From positions 53,628-117,627 of the forward strand of contig JANSXC010000001.1 of NCBI GenBank assembly GCA_024743115.1: 64,000 nt of DNA. Reading direction: 5' to 3'. The DNA comes from a bacterium (GTDB taxonomy: Bacteria > Planctomycetota > UBA1135 > UBA2386). Under the pieces are notes generated by a model. It was not told the DNA's origin. It made no database searches and was given only the letters and a program-made list of their open reading frames with translations. The translations under genes and the position numbers were made by a program. Below, piece after piece: positions 42,463 to 51,792 of the stretch. How positions within the stretch are numbered: position 1 is the first letter of the stretch; each line of letters starts with the position of its first letter.

Positions 42463-45456
42463 ATGAACGCAGAACCCTCTGTTCGGTCGGTCGGCCCGCG
42501 CCTGCTGGTGCCACCGGTCTCTCTTGCCCTGCTCGCGTTCGCCGGTTGCGCGGGCGGCTCTGGTGGCGATCCCGACAACCGCGGCGACTTCAAGGTCGTG
42601 GCCATCAGCACCGGTACCGGCGCGGTCTATCCCTACCGCATACGCGAACTCGATCCGTTCGGCACACCGAGCGCGCGCGTGATCAACATCGAGAGCGACG
42701 AAACGCTGCGCAGAAACGCCAACGGTAGCAACGGCGTGCTCCCGGTCGCGACGTTGTCGAGCGTGGCCGAGCTGCCGGACGGCAGCCCGGGCAACCAATT
42801 CCTGCACTTCCGCTTCAGCCACAAGCTGAACGTCGAGTCGATCCTCAGCGGTCGGCTCGCGGACGAAGGCAACTCCGGGTTGTCCGGCGCGTTGAGCATC
42901 GTCGCCTACGATCCGGCGACGGAGACCTCGATCACCGTCAAGGGCCGCGGCTTCGTCAACGGCTACACCTGGTTCAACGAGGGCGGCCAGCTGCGCAAGG
43001 TGCAGGCCGTCACTGCGGGCGGCAACGGCGTCGAGATCCTCGACGCGCGCGCCAACGGCTTCCCGTCCTTCGCCGGCGCGGCGGACCTCGTCGACCGCAA
43101 GTCGTTCACGTTCGTCGCGGATTCCGACGGCGACCTGTCGTCGTTCAACACGTTCCCGACTGGGCGGCTGCTGCGCCTCGTGGTGACGAACGCGGTACTC
43201 GACACCGAGGGCGACGTGCTCGAGCAGGAGGTCGCGACCGCGACGACGGTCGGTGCCGACGGCGACCCGCCGCAGGTGCTCGGCTTCTCGACGACGCCGC
43301 AGATCGCGCCAGGCAACGGGCAGACCGGGATCGATCCGACGACGACGGTTCTCGTGCGCTTCAACAAGCCGGTGCAGCCCGTCGACGTCGGATCGTTCTT
43401 CGACGCCCGCAACTTCTCGCCGCGCGACGGCGGTCTATCGCTGGCCGTGACCGCGGCGGCGCGCACGTTCAACGTGCGCTACCACGCGGACCCGGTCAGC
43501 TACGGTGATCTCACGAGCTACATCATCACGCCGTCCTACAGCCTGCCGGGTGATTCGGAGATCGACATCAACATCCAGGACACCGTGATCCGTGGTCTGA
43601 CCGGCGCGTCGCTGGGGCAGCCGGTCACCACGCGTTTCCGTACCGGGCGCGGGCCCGGCATCGTCAACGCCCCGGTCGCGCCCGAAGCCCTCTATGTCGG
43701 CTTCGGCGGCGCCGATCCCGGGGTCTCGGTCATCGATCTCAACGGGCTCGGACAGGGCACCGGCGATCCCGACGACACCCGGTTCCCACTCAACCCCAAC
43801 ATCCCGATCCCGGGCCTCAGTCCGCCGATGGCACCCGGCAACAGCAGTCTCGATGCGGGCAGCCCCGGTGTCTTCCGACTCACGATGGACACCAACGGCG
43901 AGACCCGATTGCTGCGTTCGCCGGTCGTCGGTGATGTCACGGACATCCACATCGGGCCACCGCTCGATCTCGTCTTCAACAACGAGAACATCAACGTCAA
44001 CGCGTCGCGTGCCAACCAGATCAACGAGCTGCTGGGCATTCAGATGCCGGGCAACGTGATCACGCAACCGCCCGTGCCGAACCCGCCGCCGTTGACGTTC
44101 CCGCCGCCGAACCCGGACCGCGCGATCTTCGGTATCGAGCCGACGACGAAGTCGAGCTTCGGTGCACCGACCGCGCTCGTGACCGGCGGGCCGCCGGTCG
44201 GCTGCATCACGTCGCCACTGAACCTGCTCGTGCAGGGCAACCCGTTTGCGGGCGATCGGTCGACGGTCGGTCTGCTCGGCACGTCGTTCATGGGCGTGTT
44301 CGTCGGGCCGCAGCCGCCGCCCGGTTCGCCGCCGCCGCCGCCGCCGTTCTGCCCGTTCACCTCTCGGCAGCAGATCGGCCACTTCCTCTACGTGCTCGAT
44401 CGCGACAACCGTCAGATCGTCGTCGTCAACAGTAATCGCTTCACGGTGCTCGACACGATTCGGCTGTCCGATCCCGTGAGCATGGCGATGGCGCCCAACA
44501 TGACCCGACTCGCGGTGACCAACTTCGCGAGCGCGTCGGTGAGCTTCATCGACATCGATCCGACGAGTGCGAACTTCAACCAGGTCGTCGGTGAGACTCG
44601 CGTCGAGAACGGGCCGACCGCGATCAGCTGGCAGCCGGACGGCGAGGACATCTTCGTCGTGTCCACCGAGTCCAACTCGATCTCGATCATCTCCGCGCTC
44701 GACTTCACGGTGCGGCGGACCGTCGCCGGCTTCCTCAATCGGCCGATCGAGGTCGTGGTCTCCGAGCGCTACCAGTCGACCGGCAACCTGTCGGGGGTCT
44801 ACTACGCCTACGTGCTCAACGACAACGGCACGGTTGCCGTCTACGAGTCGGGTCCCGATGGCGTGAACGGCATCGGCTTCAACGACATGGTCGGCACCGT
44901 CGCGAACGTGGCGTTCCCGCGCAGTCGCAAGATGATCTACGACCACGCTTCGGCGCAAGGCGGTGTCCTGATCGGTCACGTCGACGATCGCGGTCTCGGC
45001 CAGGTCTCGCGGCTGGCGTTGACCGCGACCCCGGTGCTGCCGCAGCCGCTGAACCCGAGCATCGGTGGGTTCGTGCTGCCGCCCACCTACCGGCAGAAGG
45101 AATGGACCGTGACGCAGCGCTTCGGTGGCGCGAACGCGACCGTGGCGAGCGGTCAGTTCCTGAGCGGCAACTCGATCGTCGACCTCTGCACCGACAACCT
45201 GCTCAACGTCGGTGGGGCGCTCGGGCAGAGCACGTTGTTCAATCTGGCCTACCTGCGGACGCCGTACTTCCACTCGGGCAAGCACACGATCAAGAACGTG
45301 ACCGGTACGCCGGTGCCGGCGCTGACGCCGCGATTCCTGTTCGTCGCGCTTTCCGATGCCGGGCAGATCGACGTGCTGGAGTTCGGCACGGGCACCCGGG
45401 TGGCCAGGATCGATGTGCCCGGAGTCCGGGTCGTGGCCGACTACTGGCGACAGTAG
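42463..45456 (+). CDS. Large lipoprotein with Ig-like and beta-propeller-like regions (paralog 1)
   Basis: 997 residues. Lipoprotein signal SLALLAFAGC with the modified cysteine at C29. Order: about 30-270 an N-terminal beta-rich region with strands such as AVYPYRIRELD; about 280-400 a bacterial Ig-like (Big_5-type) region with TGIDPTTTVLVRFNKPV; a Pro-rich segment (GPQPPPGSPPPPPPF) around residue 625; then from about 640 a YncE-like beta-propeller with YVLDRDNRQIVVVNSNRFTV and FASASVSFIDIDPTS, repeated strands and blade-like motifs. Likely surface-exposed, role unknown. Paralog 2 follows 429 bases downstream with the same layout. Both end VADYWRQ. Confidence 0.88.
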   Translation: MNAEPSVRSVGPRLLVPPVSLALLAFAGCAGGSGGDPDNRGDFKVVAISTGTGAVYPYRIRELDPFGTPSARVINIESDETLRRNANGSNGVLPVATLSSVAELPDGSPGNQFLHFRFSHKLNVESILSGRLADEGNSGLSGALSIVAYDPATETSITVKGRGFVNGYTWFNEGGQLRKVQAVTAGGNGVEILDARANGFPSFAGAADLVDRKSFTFVADSDGDLSSFNTFPTGRLLRLVVTNAVLDTEGDVLEQEVATATTVGADGDPPQVLGFSTTPQIAPGNGQTGIDPTTTVLVRFNKPVQPVDVGSFFDARNFSPRDGGLSLAVTAAARTFNVRYHADPVSYGDLTSYIITPSYSLPGDSEIDINIQDTVIRGLTGASLGQPVTTRFRTGRGPGIVNAPVAPEALYVGFGGADPGVSVIDLNGLGQGTGDPDDTRFPLNPNIPIPGLSPPMAPGNSSLDAGSPGVFRLTMDTNGETRLLRSPVVGDVTDIHIGPPLDLVFNNENINVNASRANQINELLGIQMPGNVITQPPVPNPPPLTFPPPNPDRAIFGIEPTTKSSFGAPTALVTGGPPVGCITSPLNLLVQGNPFAGDRSTVGLLGTSFMGVFVGPQPPPGSPPPPPPFCPFTSRQQIGHFLYVLDRDNRQIVVVNSNRFTVLDTIRLSDPVSMAMAPNMTRLAVTNFASASVSFIDIDPTSANFNQVVGETRVENGPTAISWQPDGEDIFVVSTESNSISIISALDFTVRRTVAGFLNRPIEVVVSERYQSTGNLSGVYYAYVLNDNGTVAVYESGPDGVNGIGFNDMVGTVANVAFPRSRKMIYDHASAQGGVLIGHVDDRGLGQVSRLALTATPVLPQPLNPSIGGFVLPPTYRQKEWTVTQRFGGANATVASGQFLSGNSIVDLCTDNLLNVGGALGQSTLFNLAYLRTPYFHSGKHTIKNVTGTPVPALTPRFLFVALSDAGQIDVLEFGTGTRVARIDVPGVRVVADYWRQ

Positions 45457-45885
45457 CGCCGATCGAGGCGGTGAGCTGTGCAGCGCCGCGAGCGCATCCG
45501 CTCATTGAGCGGATGCGCTCGCCCGGCTTCCCTCTCACCGAAATATATCGTAAGCTGCTTGAGAATGGCGGGTTAAGGTGTCCGCTCAAAGTCCGGGGTG
45601 AGCTCTACGAGCGGTCGAAGGGAAAAAACCGCGACCCGGTCCTGTCGGGTACTCTGTTTGCGTAACAGGACACCAGCTCCGGCGACCATCCTCGATGGGC
45701 GGCCGGGGGGATCCTCCGGCCCCGCGGGCCGGGAGGGCGGTGCCGGCCCGGCATCACGGGGCGTTCCCGTCCTACGCTCGCTTGATTGGATCTCCCCGCG
45801 CGGTAACGTGCTACGCCTCTCGAGACTGGACGCTCCCGGAGCAGACCCTGACCGCCGGTTTCATTCGATCGGCGGAGCTCATCCC
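45457..45885 (+). other. Intergenic stretch with several strong inverted repeats between the two paralogs
   Basis: 429 bases without a convincing gene. In order: a perfect 16-pair hairpin (45488-45503 with 45507-45522), an unusually AT-rich run near 45541-45554, a seven-pair repeat GTCCTGT/ACAGGAC (45639-45645, 45665-45671), a nine-pair stem with one G-U (45701-45709 with 45713-45721) and an eight-pair stem (45725-45732 with 45743-45750). The first hairpin may end paralog 1; the rest may be a structured leader of paralog 2. A small frame reads through part of it, with no family support. Confidence 0.7.
45488..45522 (+). terminator. Perfect 16-pair hairpin after paralog 1, also resembling the upstream block of paralog 1
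   Basis: Starts 31 bases after the stop. The arms are 45488-45503 and 45507-45522 with an ATT loop; the core CCGCTC-NNN-GAGCGG matches that at 42283-42297. No U-tract follows, so it could be terminator, operator or both. Confidence 0.5.
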
Positions 45886-48873
45886 ATGAACGCACCTTCC
45901 CTTCTCAGATCGCCCGCTCTCTCCCTTGCCGGTCTGACCCTGCTTGGTTTCACGTTCGCTGGTTGCACCGGCGGCACCAAGGGTGACCCCGACAACCGCG
46001 GCGACTTCAAGGTCGTCAGCATCAGCACGGGCACCGGCGCGGTCTATCCCTACCGCATCCGCACCGTCGACTCCTTCGGTAACCCGACGACCAACGTCGT
46101 GAACATCGAGAGTCAGGACACGCTCCAGGCGAACGTCAACGGTAGCAACGGTGTGCTGCCGGTCGCGACGCTGTCGACGACCGCGCTGCTGCCGGACGGC
46201 AACCCGGGCAATCACTTCCTCCACTTCACGTTCAGCCACAAGCTCGACGTCGACTCGATCCTCAGCGACCTGCTCGCGAACCAGGGCAATTCGGGCCTGA
46301 CGGGCGCGCTGAACATCCTGGCGTACGATCCGGCGACCGAGACGTCGACGACGCTGCGTGGGCGCGGCTTCGTCAACGGCTTCACCTACTACAACAACGG
46401 TGGGCAGCTGGAGAAGGTGCAGGCGGTCGAGGCCGATGGCAGCAACATCAACATCCTCGATGCGCGCGCCAACGGCTTCCCGGCCTTCGCGGGCGCGGCC
46501 GATCTCGTTGGCAGGAAGGTGTTCACGTTCGTCGCGGATACCGACAACGACCTGACCTCGATCGAGACCTTCCCGTCCAACCGGTTGATCCGCATCGTCG
46601 TGACCAACGCGGTCCGCGACACCGAGAACGACATCCTCGAGCAGGAGATCGCGACGGCCACGACCGTGGGTGTCGACAGTGATCCTGCGCAGATCCTCGG
46701 CTTCCTGAGCCAGCCCCGCATCATCCCGGGCAACGGCCAGACGGGTATCGACCCGACGTCGACGATCCTCGTGCGGTTCAACAAGCCGGTGCAGCCGGGT
46801 GAGGTCGGCTCGTTCTTCGATCCGGCGCAGTTCACGCCGCCGTCGGGCGGCCTGACGCTGCAGGTCACGGCTGCTGCCCAGACCTTCGCCGTGCTCTATC
46901 ACGCCGACCCGGTCACGTTCGGTGACCTGATGAACTACACGATCACTCCGGCGTACAGCCTGCCGGGGAACTCGCCGGTCGACATCCAGATCCAGACCAC
47001 GACGATCAACAGCCTCGGCGGCAACCCGCTCGGGCAGGCCGTGACGACGCGCTTCACGACCGGCACCGGGCCGGGCCTCGTCAACGCACCCGTGGCGCCG
47101 GAGGCCGTCTACGTCGGTGTCGGCGGTGCGACGCCGGGCGTCTCGGTCATCGATCTCAACGGCTTCGGTCAGGGCACGGGTGACATCAACAACACCCGCT
47201 TCCCGCTCAACCCCAACATCGGTGTCACCGGCGTGACGCCGCAGATGGCGCCAGGCACGAGCAACCTCGATGCGGGCAGCCGTGGGGTCTTCACGCTGGT
47301 CCAGGACACCAACGGCGAGACCCGCCTGCTGCGCGATCCGGTCGTCGGCGACGTCACGGACATCCACATCGGTGCGCCACTGGACCTCGTCTTCAACAAC
47401 GAGAACATCAACACCAACGCATCGCGGGCGAACCAGATCAACGAGTTGCAGGGCATTCAGCAGCCCGGCAACACGATCACCCAGCCGCCGGTGCCGAACC
47501 CGCCGCGGCTGGTCTTCCCGCCGCCGAACCCGAACCGCGCGATCTTCGGTGAAGAGCCGACGACGAAGTCCAGCTTCGGTCCGCCCGGAGCGCTCGTGAC
47601 CGCCGGTCCGCCGGGTGGCTGCATCACGTCGCCGCTCAACTCGCTGGTCCTCGGCAATCCGTTCGCGTCGCAGTTGGGCCAGGTCGGTCTGTTCGGCACG
47701 ACCTTCATGGGTGTGTTCGTCGGTCCGCAGCCGCCGCCCGGTTCGCCGCCGCCGCCGCCGCCGTTCTGCCCGTTCACCGCGCGGCAACAGGTCGGCCACT
47801 TCCTCTACGTGCTCGATCGCGACAACCGTCAGGTCGTCGTCGTCAACAGCAACCGCTTCACGGTGCTCGATACGATTCAGCTGTCCGATCCGGTCAGCAT
47901 GGCGATGTCGCCGAACATGACGCGCCTCGCGGTGACCAACTTCGCCAGCGCGTCGGTGAGCTTCATCGACATCGATCCGACGAGCTCGACCTTCAACACG
48001 ATCGTGACCACGACCTCGGTCGAGCGTGGCCCCACGGCCGTGGCGTGGCAGCCCGACGGTGAGGACGTGCTCGTCGTCTCGACGGATGCGAACGTGATGA
48101 CCGTCATCAGTGCGTTCGACTTCACGGTTCGCCGCACGGTCGCGGGCTTCATGAACCGCCCGATCGGCATCGTCGCGACGGAGCGCTATCAGGCGACGGG
48201 TAACCTGTCGGGTGTCTACTACGCCTACATCCTCAACGAGAACGGCACGGTCGCGATCTATGAGTCGGGTCCTGACGGGGTCAACGGGGTCGGCTTCAAC
48301 GATGTCATCGGCACGGTGACGAACGTGTCCTTCCCGCGCGCCCGGTCGCTCATGTTCGACCACCAGGCGCAGCAGGGTGGGGTCATGATCGGTCACATCG
48401 ATGACAGTGGCCTCGGCCAGGTCTCGCGTCTCTGGCTCACGAGTTCGCCGCCCGGCCAGCTGCCGTTGAACCCGAACATCGGTGGCTTCATCCTGCCGCC
48501 GACGTATCGCCAGAAGGAGTGGACGGTGACGCAGCGCTTCGGTGGTTCCAACGCGACCGTCGCCCAGGGCCAGTTCCTGAGCGGCAACTCGGTCATTGAT
48601 ATGGCGACCGACAACCTGCTCAACTTCGGCGCCGCCCTGGGGCAGACGACCCTGTTCAACCTGGCGTACCTGCGGACGCCCTACTTCCACTCGGGCAAGC
48701 ACACGGTCAAGCAGGTCGGTCAGACCGTAGGCTTCGGCATGATTCCGAAGTTCCTGTTCGTCGCGCTCTCGGACGTCGGCAAGGTCGATGTCATCGAGAT
48801 CGAGACGGGCACGCGCGTCTCGACGATCGACGTGCCGGGTGTCCGCGTCGTCGCGGACTACTGGCGCCAGTAG
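45886..48873 (+). CDS. Large lipoprotein with Ig-like and beta-propeller-like regions (paralog 2)
   Basis: 995 residues. Signal with lipobox FTFAGC, modified cysteine at C27. Same architecture and mostly the same residues as the upstream gene, for example GDPDNRGDFKVVSISTGTG, TGIDPTSTILVRFNKPVQ and VVVNSNRFTVLDTIQLSD; the proline-rich segment and the C-terminal VADYWRQ are shared. By eye most aligned positions are identical, showing a tandem duplication kept in frame along its whole length. The leader differs in length from that of paralog 1. Likely exposed lipoprotein; ligand unknown. It ends 36 bases before a clear intrinsic terminator. Confidence 0.88.
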   Translation: MNAPSLLRSPALSLAGLTLLGFTFAGCTGGTKGDPDNRGDFKVVSISTGTGAVYPYRIRTVDSFGNPTTNVVNIESQDTLQANVNGSNGVLPVATLSTTALLPDGNPGNHFLHFTFSHKLDVDSILSDLLANQGNSGLTGALNILAYDPATETSTTLRGRGFVNGFTYYNNGGQLEKVQAVEADGSNINILDARANGFPAFAGAADLVGRKVFTFVADTDNDLTSIETFPSNRLIRIVVTNAVRDTENDILEQEIATATTVGVDSDPAQILGFLSQPRIIPGNGQTGIDPTSTILVRFNKPVQPGEVGSFFDPAQFTPPSGGLTLQVTAAAQTFAVLYHADPVTFGDLMNYTITPAYSLPGNSPVDIQIQTTTINSLGGNPLGQAVTTRFTTGTGPGLVNAPVAPEAVYVGVGGATPGVSVIDLNGFGQGTGDINNTRFPLNPNIGVTGVTPQMAPGTSNLDAGSRGVFTLVQDTNGETRLLRDPVVGDVTDIHIGAPLDLVFNNENINTNASRANQINELQGIQQPGNTITQPPVPNPPRLVFPPPNPNRAIFGEEPTTKSSFGPPGALVTAGPPGGCITSPLNSLVLGNPFASQLGQVGLFGTTFMGVFVGPQPPPGSPPPPPPFCPFTARQQVGHFLYVLDRDNRQVVVVNSNRFTVLDTIQLSDPVSMAMSPNMTRLAVTNFASASVSFIDIDPTSSTFNTIVTTTSVERGPTAVAWQPDGEDVLVVSTDANVMTVISAFDFTVRRTVAGFMNRPIGIVATERYQATGNLSGVYYAYILNENGTVAIYESGPDGVNGVGFNDVIGTVTNVSFPRARSLMFDHQAQQGGVMIGHIDDSGLGQVSRLWLTSSPPGQLPLNPNIGGFILPPTYRQKEWTVTQRFGGSNATVAQGQFLSGNSVIDMATDNLLNFGAALGQTTLFNLAYLRTPYFHSGKHTVKQVGQTVGFGMIPKFLFVALSDVGKVDVIEIETGTRVSTIDVPGVRVVADYWRQ

Positions 48874-48909
48874 CGCAGTGAACGATGACGGTGGTGACAC
48901 CGTCCGCAG

Positions 48910-48937
48910 CGGGCCGGCAATCGCCGGCCCGTTTTCG
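48910..48937 (+). terminator. Intrinsic terminator after the second tandem lipoprotein
   Basis: CGGGCCGGC (48910-48918) pairs fully with GCCGGCCCG (48923-48931) around AATC, followed at once by TTTT. The best terminator in the window; it sets the end of the lipoprotein unit before ubiE/menG. Confidence 0.85.
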
Positions 48938-49004
48938 TGTACGGGGCGCCAGTCCGGGACTGGCGGTAGGATCCCTGCGCCCTGCGGCTTATCGTGCACG
49001 TGAC

Positions 49005-49697
49005 ATGCCCGACGGCGCGACGATCCAGCAGATGTTTGCCGAGGTGGCGCCGGGCTACGACCGCGCCAACCGTGCGCTCTCGTTCGGTGTCGACCGCTAT
49101 TGGCGGCGGCGCGCGGTTCGCCTCGTCGACGTGCAGCCGGGCGAGGTCGGGCTCGACGCGTGCTCCGGCACAGGCGATCTCGCGTTCACGCTCGAGCGCG
49201 CCGGAGCCCGGATCCTGGCGACCGACTTCTGCGCGCCGATGCTCGTGAACGCCAACCAGAAGCGCGATGAGCGGGGCTCGCCACCTGCGTTCCTGGCCGC
49301 GGACACGCTGCAGCTGCCGTTCGCGGACGACACGTTCGATTTCGCGACGGTCGCTTTCGGGATCCGCAACGTCGCGGACCCGGCCGCGGGGCTGCGGGAG
49401 CTGGCACGCGTGGTGCGTCCGGGCGGTCGCGTCGTCGTGCTCGAGTTCTGCCGGCCGCGAGCGCCCGTGTTCCGGTCGGTCTATTCGTTCTACTTCAACC
49501 GCCTGTTGCCGCGGCTCGGCGGTTGGATCTCCGGCGCCAAGAACGGGGCGTATCGCTACCTGCACGACTCCGTGATGGCGTTTCCCGAGCGCGAGCAGTT
49601 CCTTGCGCTAATGACTGCGGCCGGTCTCCGTGAGCCGCGTCAGAACGTGCTCACCGGGGGGATCGCGGCGCTCTATCGTGGCGAAGTCGCGCGCTGA
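49005..49697 (+). CDS. ubiE: UbiE/MenG-type quinone methyltransferase
   Basis: 230 residues. Methylates demethylmenaquinone (or the ubiquinone precursor) using SAM. Begins with the family pattern FAEVAPGYDRANRALSFG, then the SAM loop GLDACSGTGDLAF, FATVAFGIRNVADP and VVVLEFCRPR, the last being characteristic of UbiE. ATG 49005 starts eight residues before the family core. With no other quinone gene in view, menaquinone versus ubiquinone cannot be decided; for an inferred planctomycete, menaquinone is likely. The next gene's GTG lies 20 bases inside its 3' end. Confidence 0.93.
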   Translation: MPDGATIQQMFAEVAPGYDRANRALSFGVDRYWRRRAVRLVDVQPGEVGLDACSGTGDLAFTLERAGARILATDFCAPMLVNANQKRDERGSPPAFLAADTLQLPFADDTFDFATVAFGIRNVADPAAGLRELARVVRPGGRVVVLEFCRPRAPVFRSVYSFYFNRLLPRLGGWISGAKNGAYRYLHDSVMAFPEREQFLALMTAAGLREPRQNVLTGGIAALYRGEVAR

Positions 49698-50469
49698 TCG
49701 CAGGTCGTCCGGCGCCACGGGGAAGGCCAGCGGTGAGGCCGGTGACGCGGCTGCGCGGACTCATCGCGTGGGTTACCTGGCCTGGTCCCAGGATCCCGCG
49801 CTTGGGCTGTTCGCCGTTCTGCCGCTGTGGCTGATCTACGAAGGCCTGCGGCTCTGGCTCGCGCCGCATGACCGCAATGGCGCGGAGGCGCTGCTGCTGC
49901 AGGAGATCGACCGGCTTGGCTGGCACGGACTGCTCGCCCTGCGGGTCAGTTTCGCTGTGTTGTTGTTCCTCGCCGCGCGATCACTCGTGCGCCGTGACGT
50001 CCCATGGCTGCGGGTTGCCGCCGTGCTGGCGCTCGAGGGCACCGTCTACGGCCTGCTGCTCGGTCCGATCGCCGCAGCGATGACGTCGTCGGCGGTTCGT
50101 ATGCTCGATCTCGGTGCCCCGCTCGTCGGTGGGGGGCCGCTGGTTCGCGACCTCGTCGGCTCGCTCGGTGCCGGGATCTTCGAGGAGCTCGTGTTCCGAC
50201 TGGGGTTGATGTCGGTTCTGGTTTGGATCGGCGTGCGCTTCCTGTCGGTGCCGAAGTGGGTGATCGGCAGCCTCGCCGTGATCGGCAGTGCGCTCGTCTT
50301 CTCCTGGTTCCACCACCTGTGCGGTGAGCCGTTCGACCAGACCCGCTTCGTGTTCCGGACGATGGCCGGGATTCTTCTGGGGCTGCTGATGTGGCAACGC
50401 GGCTACGGCGTCTGCGTCTACACTCACACGTTCTACGACGTGCACTATTACCTCACGCAGTCGGCGTGA
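49678..50469 (+). CDS. CPBP family intramembrane metalloprotease
   Basis: 263 residues. Multi-pass protein with the CPBP (Abi) motifs: EELVFRLGL (EExxxR), FSWFHHL and THTFYDVHYY, the last two giving the metal-binding histidines. GTG at 49678 is used because the frame upstream lies wholly in the methyltransferase gene; the first about 30 residues are charged and Ser-rich. Hydrophobic segments occupy about residues 35-60, 75-100, 110-135 and 170-245. Function is often prenyl-protein processing or unknown. It overlaps ubiE by 20 bases. Confidence 0.85.
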   Translation: MAKSRADRRSSGATGKASGEAGDAAARTHRVGYLAWSQDPALGLFAVLPLWLIYEGLRLWLAPHDRNGAEALLLQEIDRLGWHGLLALRVSFAVLLFLAARSLVRRDVPWLRVAAVLALEGTVYGLLLGPIAAAMTSSAVRMLDLGAPLVGGGPLVRDLVGSLGAGIFEELVFRLGLMSVLVWIGVRFLSVPKWVIGSLAVIGSALVFSWFHHLCGEPFDQTRFVFRTMAGILLGLLMWQRGYGVCVYTHTFYDVHYYLTQSA

Positions 50470-50592
50470 CCGGCCGGGCCGGGATGCCGGGGCCTGTTTG
50501 CTTGGCCTGCCGCTACGCGTCTGGCAACATCGGGTTCGCCGAGTCGCCGATGCGCTCGCACCGGATCGCCCCACCCCCATGACTCCACCCCG

Positions 50593-51792
50593 ATGGCCGT
50601 TCCGCACCCCGAAGAAGTGATGAAGCGCGTCAGCGCCCTCGCGAAGAAGGGGCTGCCCCCGGTCACGCTCGTGACGGGGACGAACGACTTCTTCCGACGC
50701 GAAGCGGTCGACGTGCTGCTCGCGGCCGTAGGTGAGGAGACCGACCTGCGGGTGCTCGATGCTTCGGAGCTGCGCGCTGCCGGAGGCAAGGGAGCTGCCG
50801 AGGGTGACGACGCTGACGACGGCGACGCGGGCGCCGACGGCGACCCCGGTTTGGGTGACTGTCCTGAGCTGCTCGACCTGCGTGGCGGCGGGCTATTTGC
50901 CAAGCGGGCGTTCCTGTGCGTGCGCCGGGCGAAGAATTGGTGGGGGCGCTTCGGGCCGACGCTCGTCGAACAGGTCGACAAGTTCGGCAAGGGTTGTGGC
51001 ATCCTGCTCGAGGCGCCGAAGTTCGAGAAGCGCAAACGCGTGCTCTCGGCGTTCATCAAGCAGTGGACCGAGGCCGGCTCGGTCTTCGAGTTTCGCGATC
51101 TCTGGGAGCTGCCCTACGACCGTTCACGCGGGCCGCTCGAGGGCGAACTCGCGCGCTGGGTCGCGTTTCGTGGTGGGAAGCTCGGCGTTCCGCTCACGCC
51201 TGAGGCCGCGTGGACGATCGTCGCACGCGTCAGCAAGCAGCCGGCCGAGCTCGTGGCCGAACTCGAGCGTCTGCGCGACGTCCTCGGCGCCGACCAAAAG
51301 CGCCCGCCGCTGCGGCCCGAGGACCTGCGCGCGCACCTCAACATCGGCTTCGAGTCGACGCCGTTCGAGCTTGCCGAGGCCGTGCTCGGCGGCAACCGTC
51401 GCGCGGCGCAGCGCTCGGTGCACGCGATGTTCGCGCGCGGCGTGCGCGGTCGCGACGGTCGGCAGATGGATACGGGTGGCTTGTTCCCGTTCGCGACGAG
51501 CTGGCTCTACCAGACGCTGACGCGTGCTCATGAAGGCCGGGTGCTGCTCGACGAGGGCTGCTCGCCGCGCGATCTGGCGGGTCGGCTCGGCGTGCGGCAG
51601 TTCGCCGACCGCTTCGTCGCCGAGGTGCGCAAGAACGACCTCAAGACGCTGCGGCACGGCTTGCTCGCGCTGCACCACTGCCAGCGCATGGTTCGCATGC
51701 AAGGCGAGGACCCCGAGCTCGTGCTCGAGCGGTTCCTGTCGCATTGGTTCGATGGCACGCCGGTGCCGAGCTCGAGGGATCTCGAACTGTGA
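50593..51792 (+). CDS. holA: DNA polymerase III delta subunit
   Basis: 399 residues, delta of the clamp loader, opening the sliding clamp. Layout: PVTLVTGTNDFFRREAVDVL (start of the ATPase-like fold, degenerate P-loop), YLELRDLRGG-like GGLFAKRAFLCVRRAKNW, the helical lid and the C-terminal collar domain (FELAEAVLGGNRRAAQRSV, FATSWLYQTLTRAHEGR). An acidic insert (DDADDGDAGADGDPG) near residues 70-85 is unusual. Longer than the common 330-350 residues. It overlaps mutL by GTGA, so replication and repair are linked here. Identification is by overall pattern, with moderate motif support. Confidence 0.8.
   Translation: MAVPHPEEVMKRVSALAKKGLPPVTLVTGTNDFFRREAVDVLLAAVGEETDLRVLDASELRAAGGKGAAEGDDADDGDAGADGDPGLGDCPELLDLRGGGLFAKRAFLCVRRAKNWWGRFGPTLVEQVDKFGKGCGILLEAPKFEKRKRVLSAFIKQWTEAGSVFEFRDLWELPYDRSRGPLEGELARWVAFRGGKLGVPLTPEAAWTIVARVSKQPAELVAELERLRDVLGADQKRPPLRPEDLRAHLNIGFESTPFELAEAVLGGNRRAAQRSVHAMFARGVRGRDGRQMDTGGLFPFATSWLYQTLTRAHEGRVLLDEGCSPRDLAGRLGVRQFADRFVAEVRKNDLKTLRHGLLALHHCQRMVRMQGEDPELVLERFLSHWFDGTPVPSSRDLEL

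Noticed and set aside
44280..44360. CCG repeat that could be a microsatellite
   Set aside because: It encodes the proline-rich segment of the lipoprotein and is in frame, also present in the paralog.
45811..48999. Long minus-strand open frame opposite the second lipoprotein
   Set aside because: Low-complexity Arg/Asp/Val composition and no domain; the plus frame has a lipobox and recognisable repeats shared with its paralog.
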